Below, one piece after another: positions 34,507 to 43,510 of a stretch of DNA of 64,000 nucleotides (its first letter is position 1; every line of letters starts with the position of its first letter). This stretch comes from Brevundimonas subvibrioides (GTDB lineage: Bacteria; Pseudomonadota; Alphaproteobacteria; Caulobacterales; Caulobacteraceae): positions 23,425 through 87,424 of the forward strand of contig NZ_NCEQ01000012.1 in assembly GCF_002280785.1 (NCBI RefSeq). Reading direction: 5' to 3'. The position numbers and the translations under genes were made by a program. The notes under the pieces are model-generated. The model ran no database searches, was not told the DNA's origin, and saw nothing but the letters and a program-made list of their open reading frames with translations.

Positions 34507-35978
34507 GGCCGCCCCGGGTCATTCCGCGCGACCTGTTCGACCGGCTGCGGCCGCCCGCAGACTGGCGCGAGCGGCTGAAGCCCCAGGCGCCCGACGGCCT
34601 GTCGTCGCGGCTGCTGCTGCTGACCGTGCTGTTCACCCTGGCGGTGCAGGCCCTGATCGTCGGGCCCAACGCCGCCAGCTTCCACGAGCGCTGGCTGATG
34701 GACCGGCTCCAGGCGGCCGAACTCGCCTCCGTAGGCGTTGAGGCCCTGCCCTACAGCGCCGTGGACGATCAGACGGCGGAACAGCTGCTGCGTATCGGCG
34801 GGGTGTCGGCGGTGGCGATCAGCGACCAGGGCGTCATGCGCCAGCTGTTGCAGGCCCCGAACCTGGCCCGCGCGCCCGATTTCATCGACCTGAGAGGGCG
34901 CAGCACCGGGTCGAAGCTGCTGGATCCGGTCCGGACCCTGTTCGGCCATCCCGACCGGTCGATCCGGGCGCGGGCAGCCCCCCGTTATCGCTCCGGCGAC
35001 TTCATCGACGTGGTCGCGCCGGCCGAGCCTTTGAAGATCGAACTGCGCGCCTTCCTGCTCAACAGCCTTCTGGTGTCCATCATCATCTCCGTCGTCGCGG
35101 GCGGGCTGCTCTACGCCGGTCTGGCCTTCCTGGTGCTGCAGCCCCTGCGGCGCGTAACCCGCTCCATCGAAGGCTTCGCCGCCGATCCCCAGACGGTCGC
35201 CCCGACCCCCTCCGATCGCCATGACGAAATCGGCCGGGTCGAACGCGAACTGGCCGTCATGCAGGAGGAGGTGCGTCAGGCGCTGCGCTCCCGCTCCCGT
35301 CTCGTGGCGCTGGGCGAGGCGGTGGCCAAGATCAACCACGACCTGCGCAACATGCTGACCTCGGCCCAGATCGCCTCGGAGCGTCTGGCCGATTCCGCCG
35401 ACCCCCAGGTGGCCAAGGCCCTGCCGCGTCTGGAGCGGGCCCTGGGTCGGGCCGCCGCCCTGACCCGCAATGTGCTGGACTACGGCAAGTCCGAGGAGCC
35501 GGCGCCGGTCAAGAATCGGGTGGCGCTGGCCCCGGCCGTGACATCCGCCGCCGAGGATGCGGGACTGGAGGCCCACGGCGTGCGGCTGGTGAAGGCGCTT
35601 CCGGGACGCTTCGCCGTCCAGGCCGACCCAGACCAACTGCACCGCATCCTGGTCAATCTGATGCGCAACGCCCGTCAGGCCATCGAGCGCGACTCCGCGC
35701 GGGCGCCTCGCAGGAAGGGCGGCCCGCTTGGCTCGGTCATGGTCGAGGCCTCGAGAGAGGACGGCTGGTGCGTCATCCGCATCGTCGACGACGGCCCCGG
35801 CATTCCGCCGCGCCTGTCCGAGCGCCTGTTCGAACCCTTCGTCTCGGGCGGCTCGGCGGACGGCACCGGTCTGGGCCTGACGATCTCGCGCGAACTGGCG
35901 ACCAACCATCAGGGCGAGCTGCGCCTCGTCGAGACCGGCCCGACCGGCACGACCTTCGAGCTGCGCCTGCCGGGCTGA
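34503..35978 (+). CDS. Sensor histidine kinase
   Basis: A 491-residue membrane kinase. TM1 (about residues 36-55, LLLLTVLFTLAVQALIVG) and TM2 (about 185-215) flank a periplasmic sensor domain of about 125 residues. A HAMP-like linker follows (PLRRVTRSIEGFAADPQTV), then the HisKA phosphoacceptor segment with INHDLRNMLTSAQ (histidine about 279). The ATPase domain has N-box LMRNARQAIE, G1 DDGPGIPP and G2 GTGLGLTI. No response regulator is encoded next to it. GTG 34503 overlaps the preceding stop. Confidence 0.92.
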   Translation: MRPPRVIPRDLFDRLRPPADWRERLKPQAPDGLSSRLLLLTVLFTLAVQALIVGPNAASFHERWLMDRLQAAELASVGVEALPYSAVDDQTAEQLLRIGGVSAVAISDQGVMRQLLQAPNLARAPDFIDLRGRSTGSKLLDPVRTLFGHPDRSIRARAAPRYRSGDFIDVVAPAEPLKIELRAFLLNSLLVSIIISVVAGGLLYAGLAFLVLQPLRRVTRSIEGFAADPQTVAPTPSDRHDEIGRVERELAVMQEEVRQALRSRSRLVALGEAVAKINHDLRNMLTSAQIASERLADSADPQVAKALPRLERALGRAAALTRNVLDYGKSEEPAPVKNRVALAPAVTSAAEDAGLEAHGVRLVKALPGRFAVQADPDQLHRILVNLMRNARQAIERDSARAPRRKGGPLGSVMVEASREDGWCVIRIVDDGPGIPPRLSERLFEPFVSGGSADGTGLGLTISRELATNHQGELRLVETGPTGTTFELRLPG

Positions 35979-35981
35979 GGC

Positions 35982-37736
35982 CTATTCGGTCCGGGCCACG
36001 CCCTCGCGTCGGTCGTCGGCGCCGCCGTCCCAGTGATCTCCGCGCCAGATCGCTCCATGCAGGCCTGAGGTCTCCGACGCGTTGGGCTGGAGGATGATGC
36101 CGTTCCTCGCCAGCCCTTCGGTCAGGGTCGGCCCGAACCGCGACGTGTCGGCGCCGAAGCCCGGACCCTTGGCGACGAGGTTGGGCAGGTCGAACGTCGC
36201 CTGCACCGGCAGGCCCCAGATCAGCGTCCCGACCAGTCCCTTGGCGTTATAGGCCAGGATCGCCGATCCGCCCGGCGAGCCCATGGCTCCGACCAGACGA
36301 CCCTGATGATCCAGAATGATGATCGGCGACATCGACGAGCGCGGCCGCTTGCCCGCCGCCACGGCGTTGGCGATCGGCGCGCCCTCCGCCGTCGTCGGCG
36401 AGAAGGAGAAGTCGGTCAGCTGGTTGTTGAGAAAGAAGCCCGCCGCCATCCGGCCCGAACCGAAGATGCTCTCGACCGTCGTCGTCATGGAGACGGCGTT
36501 CCCGGCCGCATCGACAATGACCATGTGGGAGGTGCCGGAGGGCTCGGTCGTCGCGTCAGGCGCGCGGAACACGCCGCCGGGCGGTGTCCCGGCTGTGGCG
36601 GCGCCGGCCAGGCCGGGGGCCAGGGCGGCGCGGGAGGCGACGTAGTCGGGGTCGAGCAGGCCGGCCACGGGCACGCCGACGAAGGCCGGGTCGGCGACAT
36701 AGCGGTCGCGGTCGGCGTACATCAGCCGCTGCAGCTGGGCGAACATGGTCCAGGCGGCGGCGCTGGTCTCGCCCTCGGCGAGAACCGGGGCGGCGGTCGG
36801 GGTCTCGGCCATGGCCAGGAGCTGCAGCAGGGCCACGCCGCTGGACGGCGGCGGCGGGATGCAGATCACATAGACACGGAACGGACGACACAGGGCGTCG
36901 CGGACGATGGGTCGATAGGCGGCGAGGTCGGCGTCGCTCAGCGATCCCGGGCGCGGCTCGGCCCGCACCGTCTCGATGATGGCCTCGGCGATCGGACCGG
37001 TGCGCAGGGCTTGGATTCCGTCACGGGCGATGGTCGCGACCGTCTCGGCGTAGGCGGGGTTTCGCAGGGTGTCGCCGGCGACGTAGCGGCTCCCGTCGGG
37101 CCTGGTGAAATATTCGGTGGCCCAGAGGGTGCGCGCCTGCCCGCCTGTTCCGGCGATAAAGCCGGCCAGACGCGGGCTGACGGTGAACCCGTCGCGGGCC
37201 AGACGCTCGGCGTCGCCGAACAGGGAGGACCAGGGCAGGCTTCCGTGTGTCGCCTGCGCCATCGCCAGGGCCGCCACGGCGCCGGGCGCGCCCGTGGATC
37301 GCCCGCTCAACACCGCGTCCATGAAGGGCAGGGGGCGGCCGTTCTCGTAGAACAGTTCGGGCGTCGCCGCAGAGGGCGCCGTCTCGCGCCCGTCATAGGT
37401 CGTGACCTCCTGCGTCCCGGCGTCATAGACCATGATGAAGGCCCCGCCGCCGAGGCCCGAGGACTGGGGCTCGACCAGTCCCAGCACCGCCTGCACCGCG
37501 ACCGCGGCGTCCACCGCCGAACCGCCGCGCCTCAGAACCGCCATTCCCGCCTCGGCAGCCAGCGGATTGGCCGCCGCGACGAACGGACCGCGCGCCGGAC
37601 GGGTGGCGGCAGTCCCGGCGGCCTCGGCCGGGGCGGACGCGCCGCCGACCATCGTGGTCTGGCAACCGGCCAGCGTCAGGGTCGATGCCAGCGCCAGGAC
37701 GGCGACGAGCAACGGACGGAACGTGGAATTCGACAT
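35982..37736 (-). CDS. ggt: Gamma-glutamyltransferase, lipoprotein-type
   Basis: A 584-residue Ntn-hydrolase. The N-terminus has a lipobox LTLAGC near residue 22. Then come ANPLAAEAGMAVLRRGGSAVDAAVA, SSGLGGGAFIMVYD (substrate loop) and the autocatalytic site EPSGTSHMVIVDAAGN, whose Thr is the nucleophile of the small subunit (about residue 379). Conserved NNQLTDFSF and GKRPRSSMSP follow. It cleaves gamma-glutamyl bonds of glutathione and related compounds in the periplasm. Two start codons, at 37742 and 37736, are in frame. I used the second, and neither has a clear ribosome-binding site. Confidence 0.93.
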   Translation of the reverse strand: MSNSTFRPLLVAVLALASTLTLAGCQTTMVGGASAPAEAAGTAATRPARGPFVAAANPLAAEAGMAVLRRGGSAVDAAVAVQAVLGLVEPQSSGLGGGAFIMVYDAGTQEVTTYDGRETAPSAATPELFYENGRPLPFMDAVLSGRSTGAPGAVAALAMAQATHGSLPWSSLFGDAERLARDGFTVSPRLAGFIAGTGGQARTLWATEYFTRPDGSRYVAGDTLRNPAYAETVATIARDGIQALRTGPIAEAIIETVRAEPRPGSLSDADLAAYRPIVRDALCRPFRVYVICIPPPPSSGVALLQLLAMAETPTAAPVLAEGETSAAAWTMFAQLQRLMYADRDRYVADPAFVGVPVAGLLDPDYVASRAALAPGLAGAATAGTPPGGVFRAPDATTEPSGTSHMVIVDAAGNAVSMTTTVESIFGSGRMAAGFFLNNQLTDFSFSPTTAEGAPIANAVAAGKRPRSSMSPIIILDHQGRLVGAMGSPGGSAILAYNAKGLVGTLIWGLPVQATFDLPNLVAKGPGFGADTSRFGPTLTEGLARNGIILQPNASETSGLHGAIWRGDHWDGGADDRREGVARTE

Positions 37737-37904
37737 GATCATCTGGGAGGCGACCCGGAAACACTGGCGCGGACAGGCGCCTCCCCCCGACCTAAGCCCC
37801 GCCGTCCGCCTCTCCAAGCGCCCGTTTTGCAAAGGCCACGAAAACCGGGTTGCGCCCGGCAAGACGACCCGCTAGATACCCGCCCTCGCCGTAAAGGCCT
37901 GTGC

Positions 37905-37981
37905 GCGCCCGTAGCTCAGCTGGATAGAGCATCAGACTACGAATCTGAGGGTCGGACGTTCGAATCGTTCCGGGCGCGCCA
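37905..37981 (+). tRNA. tRNA-Arg (anticodon ACG)
   Basis: A 77-nt tRNA. The acceptor strand GCGCCCG pairs with CGGGCGC. The D arm is GCTCAGCTGGATAGAGC, the anticodon arm is TCAGA-CTACGAA-TCTGA, and the T arm is GGACG-TTCGAAT-CGTTC. The 3' CCA is encoded. The anticodon ACG reads CGU, CGC and CGA after A34 deamination. The 3' 47 nt form one copy of the 50-bp integration repeat, so this gene is the attachment site for the island to its right and remains intact. Confidence 0.97.
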
Positions 37982-37984
37982 TTT
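37935..37984 (+). repeat. attL: left copy of 50-bp direct repeat
   Basis: Begins GACTACGAATCTGAGG in the anticodon stem of tRNA-Arg and ends three bases past the CCA. It is identical over 50 bp to 54288-54337. The two copies bracket a tyrosine integrase and a foreign gene set, which fits site-specific recombination into the tRNA 3' end. Confidence 0.95.
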
Positions 37985-38342
37985 TCTCCGTATAGAACAA
38001 TATTCTACGCGGTTCCCTTCGGGGCTCATGTGTGACGTGGAATCTGACGGAAGCACCACGGAAGCAGGTGGTGGACCCGTCTTGTTCTCGTCGAACCCCT
38101 AGAAATAAATCGAGTCTCGCTGACCCGGGTCGGCACTTCGGCCCATAGCGATAATGCTATCCTTATACCGCCTCAGCCTGATCGTCGGACCAAGCCATAT
38201 CTCGGCGTGATCCAGGCCACGTCCGATTCTGGCGTAGTCGCCTGCAAGTTCTCCTCGTGGATTCACCACATTGGCCTTCTCGCCAGTGAAAAGGGTGGGC
38301 TAGAGTCGCAACGTATGCGAGCGTGAGGGACGGGGGTCGCTT
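37985..38342. promoter_or_regulatory. Island left-end intergenic region with arm-type repeat (38047-38066)
   Basis: A 358-bp stretch between attL and the first defence gene. It contains ACGGAAGCACCACGGAAGCA at 38047-38066, a tandem of ACGGAAGCA spaced by two bases. The same 20 bp are found at 54139-54158 near the other end, in the same orientation. The second half (about 38100-38342) should hold the promoter for the defence operon. No clear -35/-10 pair or reading frame was recognised. Confidence 0.6.
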
Positions 38343-39851
38343 TTGGATAGTTTCGACGACGCTACGGAACATCGAGCGGCACCAAGTGCGGCGTCGCTGA
38401 TCGAGTCGATGAGGGACATCGGCTACACGCTGGAAAGTGCGCTGGCCGATGTCATCGACAACTCGATCTCGGCGGGGGCGACCGTCGTCCACATCATCTA
38501 CGACACGAACTCGGCTGATCCGTTCCTCGCGATCATTGACGATGGCAGAGGAATGGCGCGAGCCGCCTTGCTCAATGCAATGCGACCTGGGAGTCAGAGT
38601 CCGACGACAGCGAGAGACAGCGCAGATTTAGGACGCTTTGGCTTGGGCATGAAAACGGCGTCCTTCTCTCAGGCACGCTCGCTCACGGTGATCTCAAGAC
38701 AGAACGGTGAACTGGCCGCCGCCAGATGGGATCTCGATTTCGTAGTCGAACGAGACGACTGGGTTCTTCAGCTTCCCCCGACCTTCGATCCCCGCGAACA
38801 ACCCGGGTTCGACCTCCTTGACGGAAGTGGGACCGCGATCGTCTGGAGGAAGCTGGATCGCATCGCAGATGGGACCACTGGCACCGCCCAGGCCGATCAC
38901 ATGCTTGAACGCCTCGACAGCGCGCGGAAGCATCTCGAGCTGGTGTTCCATCGTTTCCTTCAGGGGGACAGGAACATCGACAAGGTCCGGATCGTCATGA
39001 ACGGTCGCGACCTGGTCGGGTTCGATCCCTTTCATACCAAGTCGCCGGCGACTCAGCGCCTGCCGGTCGAACCCATTCGGGTCTCGGGGCAGGATGTGCA
39101 GGTCGAGGCCTTCATTCTTCCTCACCATCGGAAGGTCAGCGCGAGCGAATGGGACCGATACGCTGGCGAAGGCGGTTACCTGAAGAACCAGGGCTTCTAT
39201 CTCTATCGGGGTGGTCGGCTGATCATCCACGGAACCTGGTTCAGGCTGGCGAAGCAGAGCGAGCTGACCAAGCTCGCCCGGGTGAAGATCGACATGCCGA
39301 ACGGCCTCGACACGCTCTGGAAGATCGATGTGCGCAAGGCGTCGGCCCAGCCACCCTACGCTGTGAGACAGAGGCTCAAGGGGCTTATCGACCAGATCGC
39401 TGAACCATCTCGCCGGGTCTACACGTCCCGGGGGCACCGGATGACCTCTGAAAGTCAGGCTGTCCTCTGGCACAGGCGAGTCGACAAGGGCGCGGTGTCC
39501 TACGAGATCAACCGGGACCATCCCCTCCTCGCTCACATGTCTGACGGGTTGACGGACAACCAGTCGAGCGAGCTGGAAACGTTCCTCAAGAGCGTCGAGC
39601 GGGCGTTCCCCGTTGATGCCGTTTTCTCGGACGCGGCGTCGGACCCGAAAGCGGTCGCCCAGACGGCATTGTCCACCGAAGACCTTGAAGCCGTCGTCTC
39701 GCTGACCGTCCGTGTCATGGCCGGTCAGGGTTGCACCCTTGAGACGCTGCTCACTGATCTCGGTCGAGCAGAACCTTATCGTTCGAACTGGGCCGCCGCC
39801 GAACCTCTCATCCGCAAAGCCCACCACAGTCTAGCGAGCGAAGATGCCTGA
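38343..39851 (+). CDS. GHKL ATPase, MORC/MutL-like, defence operon gene 1
   Basis: A 502-residue protein with a GHKL (Hsp90-like) ATPase at its N-terminus. The N-box ALADVIDNSISAGA holds Asn40. G1 is DDGRGM at 66-71, and G2 is GRFGLGMKTASF at 97-108. An S5-like middle follows (residues about 220-350, with GFYLYRGGRLI). The C-terminus has no recognised nuclease. It resembles the prokaryotic paraMORC proteins of restriction systems, which are thought to remodel DNA or the complex. The start is TTG 38343. The last bases overlap the Z1 gene by 8 bp. Confidence 0.82.
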   Translation: MDSFDDATEHRAAPSAASLIESMRDIGYTLESALADVIDNSISAGATVVHIIYDTNSADPFLAIIDDGRGMARAALLNAMRPGSQSPTTARDSADLGRFGLGMKTASFSQARSLTVISRQNGELAAARWDLDFVVERDDWVLQLPPTFDPREQPGFDLLDGSGTAIVWRKLDRIADGTTGTAQADHMLERLDSARKHLELVFHRFLQGDRNIDKVRIVMNGRDLVGFDPFHTKSPATQRLPVEPIRVSGQDVQVEAFILPHHRKVSASEWDRYAGEGGYLKNQGFYLYRGGRLIIHGTWFRLAKQSELTKLARVKIDMPNGLDTLWKIDVRKASAQPPYAVRQRLKGLIDQIAEPSRRVYTSRGHRMTSESQAVLWHRRVDKGAVSYEINRDHPLLAHMSDGLTDNQSSELETFLKSVERAFPVDAVFSDAASDPKAVAQTALSTEDLEAVVSLTVRVMAGQGCTLETLLTDLGRAEPYRSNWAAAEPLIRKAHHSLASEDA

Positions 39852-42546
39852 ATCTGCCCAATACGAAATGCTTCGGTCGGCCATCAAACTTGGCGTCGCG
39901 AAGGAGGCGCGCCCGACTCCGGAGCTGATCCGGGGAATGATCGATCAGTATCGGGTGATCCCGCCGTATGCGATTCCGGACGAGGATGTCGAGCGGCTGG
40001 CGCGGGAGATTGAGAGCCAGCTCGACATTCAGATGACGCTTGGCTCCTACGTCTCAGACGATGGTTTCGTGGAGTGGTATCCCGCTGCGAAGGCGGGAAT
40101 CGAGCCCTATTACTGGGACCGCTACCGCCAGCTGATGGAGGAAAAGAACTTCGCGCCGAAGGTCCTGGCGACGCTGGACCAGGTCACTGACCGCATCACT
40201 GGTCTTCTGCAGAATCCGAAGCTGGATGGGGCGTGGGACCGGCGAGGCATGGTCGTCGGGCATGTTCAGTCAGGGAAGACTGCGAACTACACCGGGTTGG
40301 TCTGCAAGGCGGCTGACGCAGGATACAAGCTGATCGTGGTGATCGCGGGAATCCACAACAACCTCCGCAACCAGACCCAGCAGCGCATCGACGAAGGTTT
40401 TATCGGCAAGGACAGCGCGCTCCCTCACAACCCATCGACGCCGCCGAAGCCTTTCGGGGTCGCGCGGTTCGCGAACAAGCACACACCCTACACGCTGACG
40501 AGCGCGACCAGCGATTTCAATGCACGAATAGCGGAGCAAGTAGGCGGCAACATAACGTCTTTCAACGTGCCGATCGTTCTCGTGATCAAGAAGAACAGCA
40601 GCACGCTCAAGAACCTGACCAACTGGCTGAGAGCACACAACACCGGCTGGACCAAGGACCTGGTCGATGCCCCCATGCTGCTGATCGATGACGAAGCCGA
40701 CAACGCATCGATCAACACGTCGAAGAACCCAGGCGAAGCCACGCGCATCAACACGCAGATCCGCGAGCTGATGAACCTGTTCAACCGGGCCTGCTACGTC
40801 GGCTACACGGCGACACCGTTCGCGAATATCTTCATCAGCCCCGACAGTGATGAGAAGCTGAAGGCCGACCTGTTCCCGAAGCATTTCATTGTGACGCTGG
40901 ATGCGCCCAGTAACTATTTCGGACCTGGTCGCATCTTCACTGACGAGCTTGGCGATCAGGTGCTGCGGGCGATCGGGGACAATGAAGACGCCCTACCACT
41001 GGTCCACAAGATCGACACGGTGATCGCGGATCTGCCTGAAAGCCTTCTGCGCGCGGTGCGGACGTTTGTCATTGCCAGGACAATCCGGGTTCTGCGAGGG
41101 CAGGGGGCGTCACACACAAGCATGCTGGTCAACGCCTCGCGCTTCACCAGCGTCCAGCAGCAGCTTCGGGACGTCATTCACGATTATCTCGACAAGATCA
41201 TCCGGGCAGTTCGTCACGACGGAGCCAAGCCGGAAGCGGACGCGCTGCGGAATGAGCACATCCGAGATCTCAGGGAGACCTGGGAGCTGGAATACCGCGA
41301 TCTCGAGTTCGACTGGCCTGCTGTCCAAAGCCAGCTTCTTGAAGCTGTAGCCCCGATCAGCGTGGTTGAAGTGAACAGTCGATCTTCGGGCAGCCTGGCC
41401 TACGACGCCTACAAGGACACTGGCCTTCAGGTGATTGCTGTCGGCGGCTTCAGCCTGTCGCGTGGCCTCACGCTTGAGGGGCTGACCGTCAGCTACTTCC
41501 TCCGAAACTCCATGATGTATGACACGATCCTTCAGATGGGGCGGTGGTTCGGATACCGCCCCGGCTATGAGGATTTGTGCCGCATCTGGATGACGCCTCA
41601 GGCGCGCGGATGGTTCGAGCACATCAGCGAGTCCATTGAGGAGCTTCGGGACGAGTTGCGCCGGATGGAGCGGGCCAACATGACGCCCGAGGACTTCGGT
41701 CTTCGCGTGCGGACCCATCCGGATACGCTCATCGTCACGGCTCGCAACAAGATGGGGACCGGACAGAAGGTGCCGGTGAGCGTCGGCCTGTCGAACAAGT
41801 TCATCGAGACCTACGCGCTTCGCCGAGGCAGCGAGGACATCAGGCACAACCGGGGCATCGCTTTGGAACTGACCAGTCACCTGGTCTCCAGAGATGGGGA
41901 AGGCAGGCCGAACGAAGATGGAGGTTCCTACCGGCTGTGGGCCAAGGTTCCGGGTGCCATGATCGAAGACTTCATACGGCGCTTCAGGAACCACGACCGG
42001 GCGCTCCAGACCCAATCCGAAGCAGTCGCAAACTTCATCCACGAAGGGCTCGAACATGAACTTGAGCTCTGGGACGTGGCGGTCGTCGGCAAATCGAGCG
42101 TGGATGGCAAACATGATCGCGAGTTCGATGTCATCATGCAGCAGCGGGCGGTCGGCGCGGATTCAAAGGGCAGCTTGCTTCTGGTCGGCGACAAGAACCG
42201 GGTCTCTTCGCGTGGCGTCGAACGGATAGGCGTTTCCAAGGCGGACCGTGATGCCGCCGTAGCAGCGTTCCGATCAGAAGAAGGGCGCAGCGAAAACGAC
42301 AATCCTCCGGACCGGATCTACCGGGAGCACCGCGATCGCCCCTTGCTACTGATCCAGCCCCTCGATCTTCGCGAGAACGGCGGCGAACTTTCAGGGCCGG
42401 CTCCGGTGGCCTGGGGGATCAGCTTCCCTGTGACATCCTTCGACTACCGCACCGCGACCTACGTCGTGAACAGCACCTGGTGGCAGGAGTATGGGGCTGA
42501 TGATGAAGAGGGCGATGACGACGACGTGCTGAACAATGCGGCCTGA
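39844..42546 (+). CDS. Z1-domain helicase-like ATPase, defence operon gene 2
   Basis: A 900-residue protein with a Z1 domain, the middle of a superfamily 2-like ATPase. Walker A is GHVQSGKTANY (139-149) and the DEAD-like box is IDDEAD (281-286). Motif III-like is GYTATPFANIF (320-330), SLSRGLTLEGL lies at 537-547, and motif VI-like is QMGRWFGYR (564-572). The last 300 residues are uncharacterised. Z1 proteins travel with restriction endonucleases and GHKL ATPases, as here. It probably translocates on DNA and gives the system its ATP-driven step. It overlaps neighbours at both ends. Confidence 0.85.
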   Translation: MPESAQYEMLRSAIKLGVAKEARPTPELIRGMIDQYRVIPPYAIPDEDVERLAREIESQLDIQMTLGSYVSDDGFVEWYPAAKAGIEPYYWDRYRQLMEEKNFAPKVLATLDQVTDRITGLLQNPKLDGAWDRRGMVVGHVQSGKTANYTGLVCKAADAGYKLIVVIAGIHNNLRNQTQQRIDEGFIGKDSALPHNPSTPPKPFGVARFANKHTPYTLTSATSDFNARIAEQVGGNITSFNVPIVLVIKKNSSTLKNLTNWLRAHNTGWTKDLVDAPMLLIDDEADNASINTSKNPGEATRINTQIRELMNLFNRACYVGYTATPFANIFISPDSDEKLKADLFPKHFIVTLDAPSNYFGPGRIFTDELGDQVLRAIGDNEDALPLVHKIDTVIADLPESLLRAVRTFVIARTIRVLRGQGASHTSMLVNASRFTSVQQQLRDVIHDYLDKIIRAVRHDGAKPEADALRNEHIRDLRETWELEYRDLEFDWPAVQSQLLEAVAPISVVEVNSRSSGSLAYDAYKDTGLQVIAVGGFSLSRGLTLEGLTVSYFLRNSMMYDTILQMGRWFGYRPGYEDLCRIWMTPQARGWFEHISESIEELRDELRRMERANMTPEDFGLRVRTHPDTLIVTARNKMGTGQKVPVSVGLSNKFIETYALRRGSEDIRHNRGIALELTSHLVSRDGEGRPNEDGGSYRLWAKVPGAMIEDFIRRFRNHDRALQTQSEAVANFIHEGLEHELELWDVAVVGKSSVDGKHDREFDVIMQQRAVGADSKGSLLLVGDKNRVSSRGVERIGVSKADRDAAVAAFRSEEGRSENDNPPDRIYREHRDRPLLLIQPLDLRENGGELSGPAPVAWGISFPVTSFDYRTATYVVNSTWWQEYGADDEEGDDDDVLNNAA

Positions 42547-43510
42547 TCCCTGGGCGGAAATCGGACGGGCGACGGGCAGCCTTACGGTTCGCCGTGTCGA
42601 TGCATCGCATCCGGCTGACTTCTTCTGGGCGAGAGACGCCGATGGTCGTTGCGCCCTCGTGCTCGTCGTTGCTGCGGGCGTGGTCGTCGATGAAGCTCGG
42701 CCAACACTCAACGGTATCGAGATCACGGAGGCTCCTGACCAGGATGGAAAGCATGCCTTTGTCCTTGTGCTCAAACGGGAGGAAGACCGAGAGCTGTTCC
42801 AGCACCTGTGCGAAGACATCGTCGAAGCGTGTCGATCCAAGGTCGGCGATCAGGCGGTGCTTTCGGCGACGATCCGGCGGGCCTGGAAGTGGCACAGTCT
42901 GTTGCGCGGGGGGCCGAGCCAGCGTCTGGGGCCGGAGGAACAACAGGGGCTCATTGGAGAACTGCTGTTTCTCGAACGGCTGATTGATCATCTGAAGCCG
43001 AAAGCGGCAATCGAGGCTTGGCGCGGACCTCTAGATGAGCCGAAGGACTTCGCGTTCGCGGGCCGCGCCGTCGAGGTGAAGGCCCGACATGCCAGCAAGG
43101 ATGCCGTCAAGATCTCCTCCGAAAACCAGCTTCAGGTGATTGACGGCCAGACCTTGTCGCTGGTCGTTTTCGCACTCACCGCTTCTGCGGATAGTGCGCC
43201 TCAGAGCATCACGCTGGACGGCCTTGTTCTTCGTGCTCGCGAGAAGCTGACGCTTATCGATCCGTCGGCGGAAGATGTCTTCGACGCTCGGCTACTGAGT
43301 GCCGGCTATTCCACGGAACACGACTACAGCGACACTTGGTGGATCGAGATAGGCACCAATGCCTATTCCGTCGCCGAAGGCTTTCCAAGGATCGAAGCGA
43401 TCAGTCTGCCCCCTGGGGTGAGCTCGGTTACCTACTGGCTGCGACTCGATCAGTGCGCGCCTTTCGAACACGCCATTGCGGACCTGTTTATGAGTGAGAG
43501 TGCTGAATGA
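42536..43510 (+). CDS. PD-(D/E)XK nuclease-like protein (DUF4420), defence operon gene 3
   Basis: A 324-residue protein. The core pattern is Glu142 (GLIGELLFLERL), Asp171 (EPKDFAFAGRAVEV) and Glu180-x-Lys182, the order expected of a PD-(D/E)XK restriction nuclease. The rest is beta-rich with no other domain recognised. It matches the DUF4420/PD-(D/E)XK motif protein group seen beside Z1 genes. It is the likely cleaving subunit. Its start lies 11 bases inside the Z1 gene, and its stop overlaps the AIPR start (ATGA). Confidence 0.82.
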   Translation: MRPDPWAEIGRATGSLTVRRVDASHPADFFWARDADGRCALVLVVAAGVVVDEARPTLNGIEITEAPDQDGKHAFVLVLKREEDRELFQHLCEDIVEACRSKVGDQAVLSATIRRAWKWHSLLRGGPSQRLGPEEQQGLIGELLFLERLIDHLKPKAAIEAWRGPLDEPKDFAFAGRAVEVKARHASKDAVKISSENQLQVIDGQTLSLVVFALTASADSAPQSITLDGLVLRAREKLTLIDPSAEDVFDARLLSAGYSTEHDYSDTWWIEIGTNAYSVAEGFPRIEAISLPPGVSSVTYWLRLDQCAPFEHAIADLFMSESAE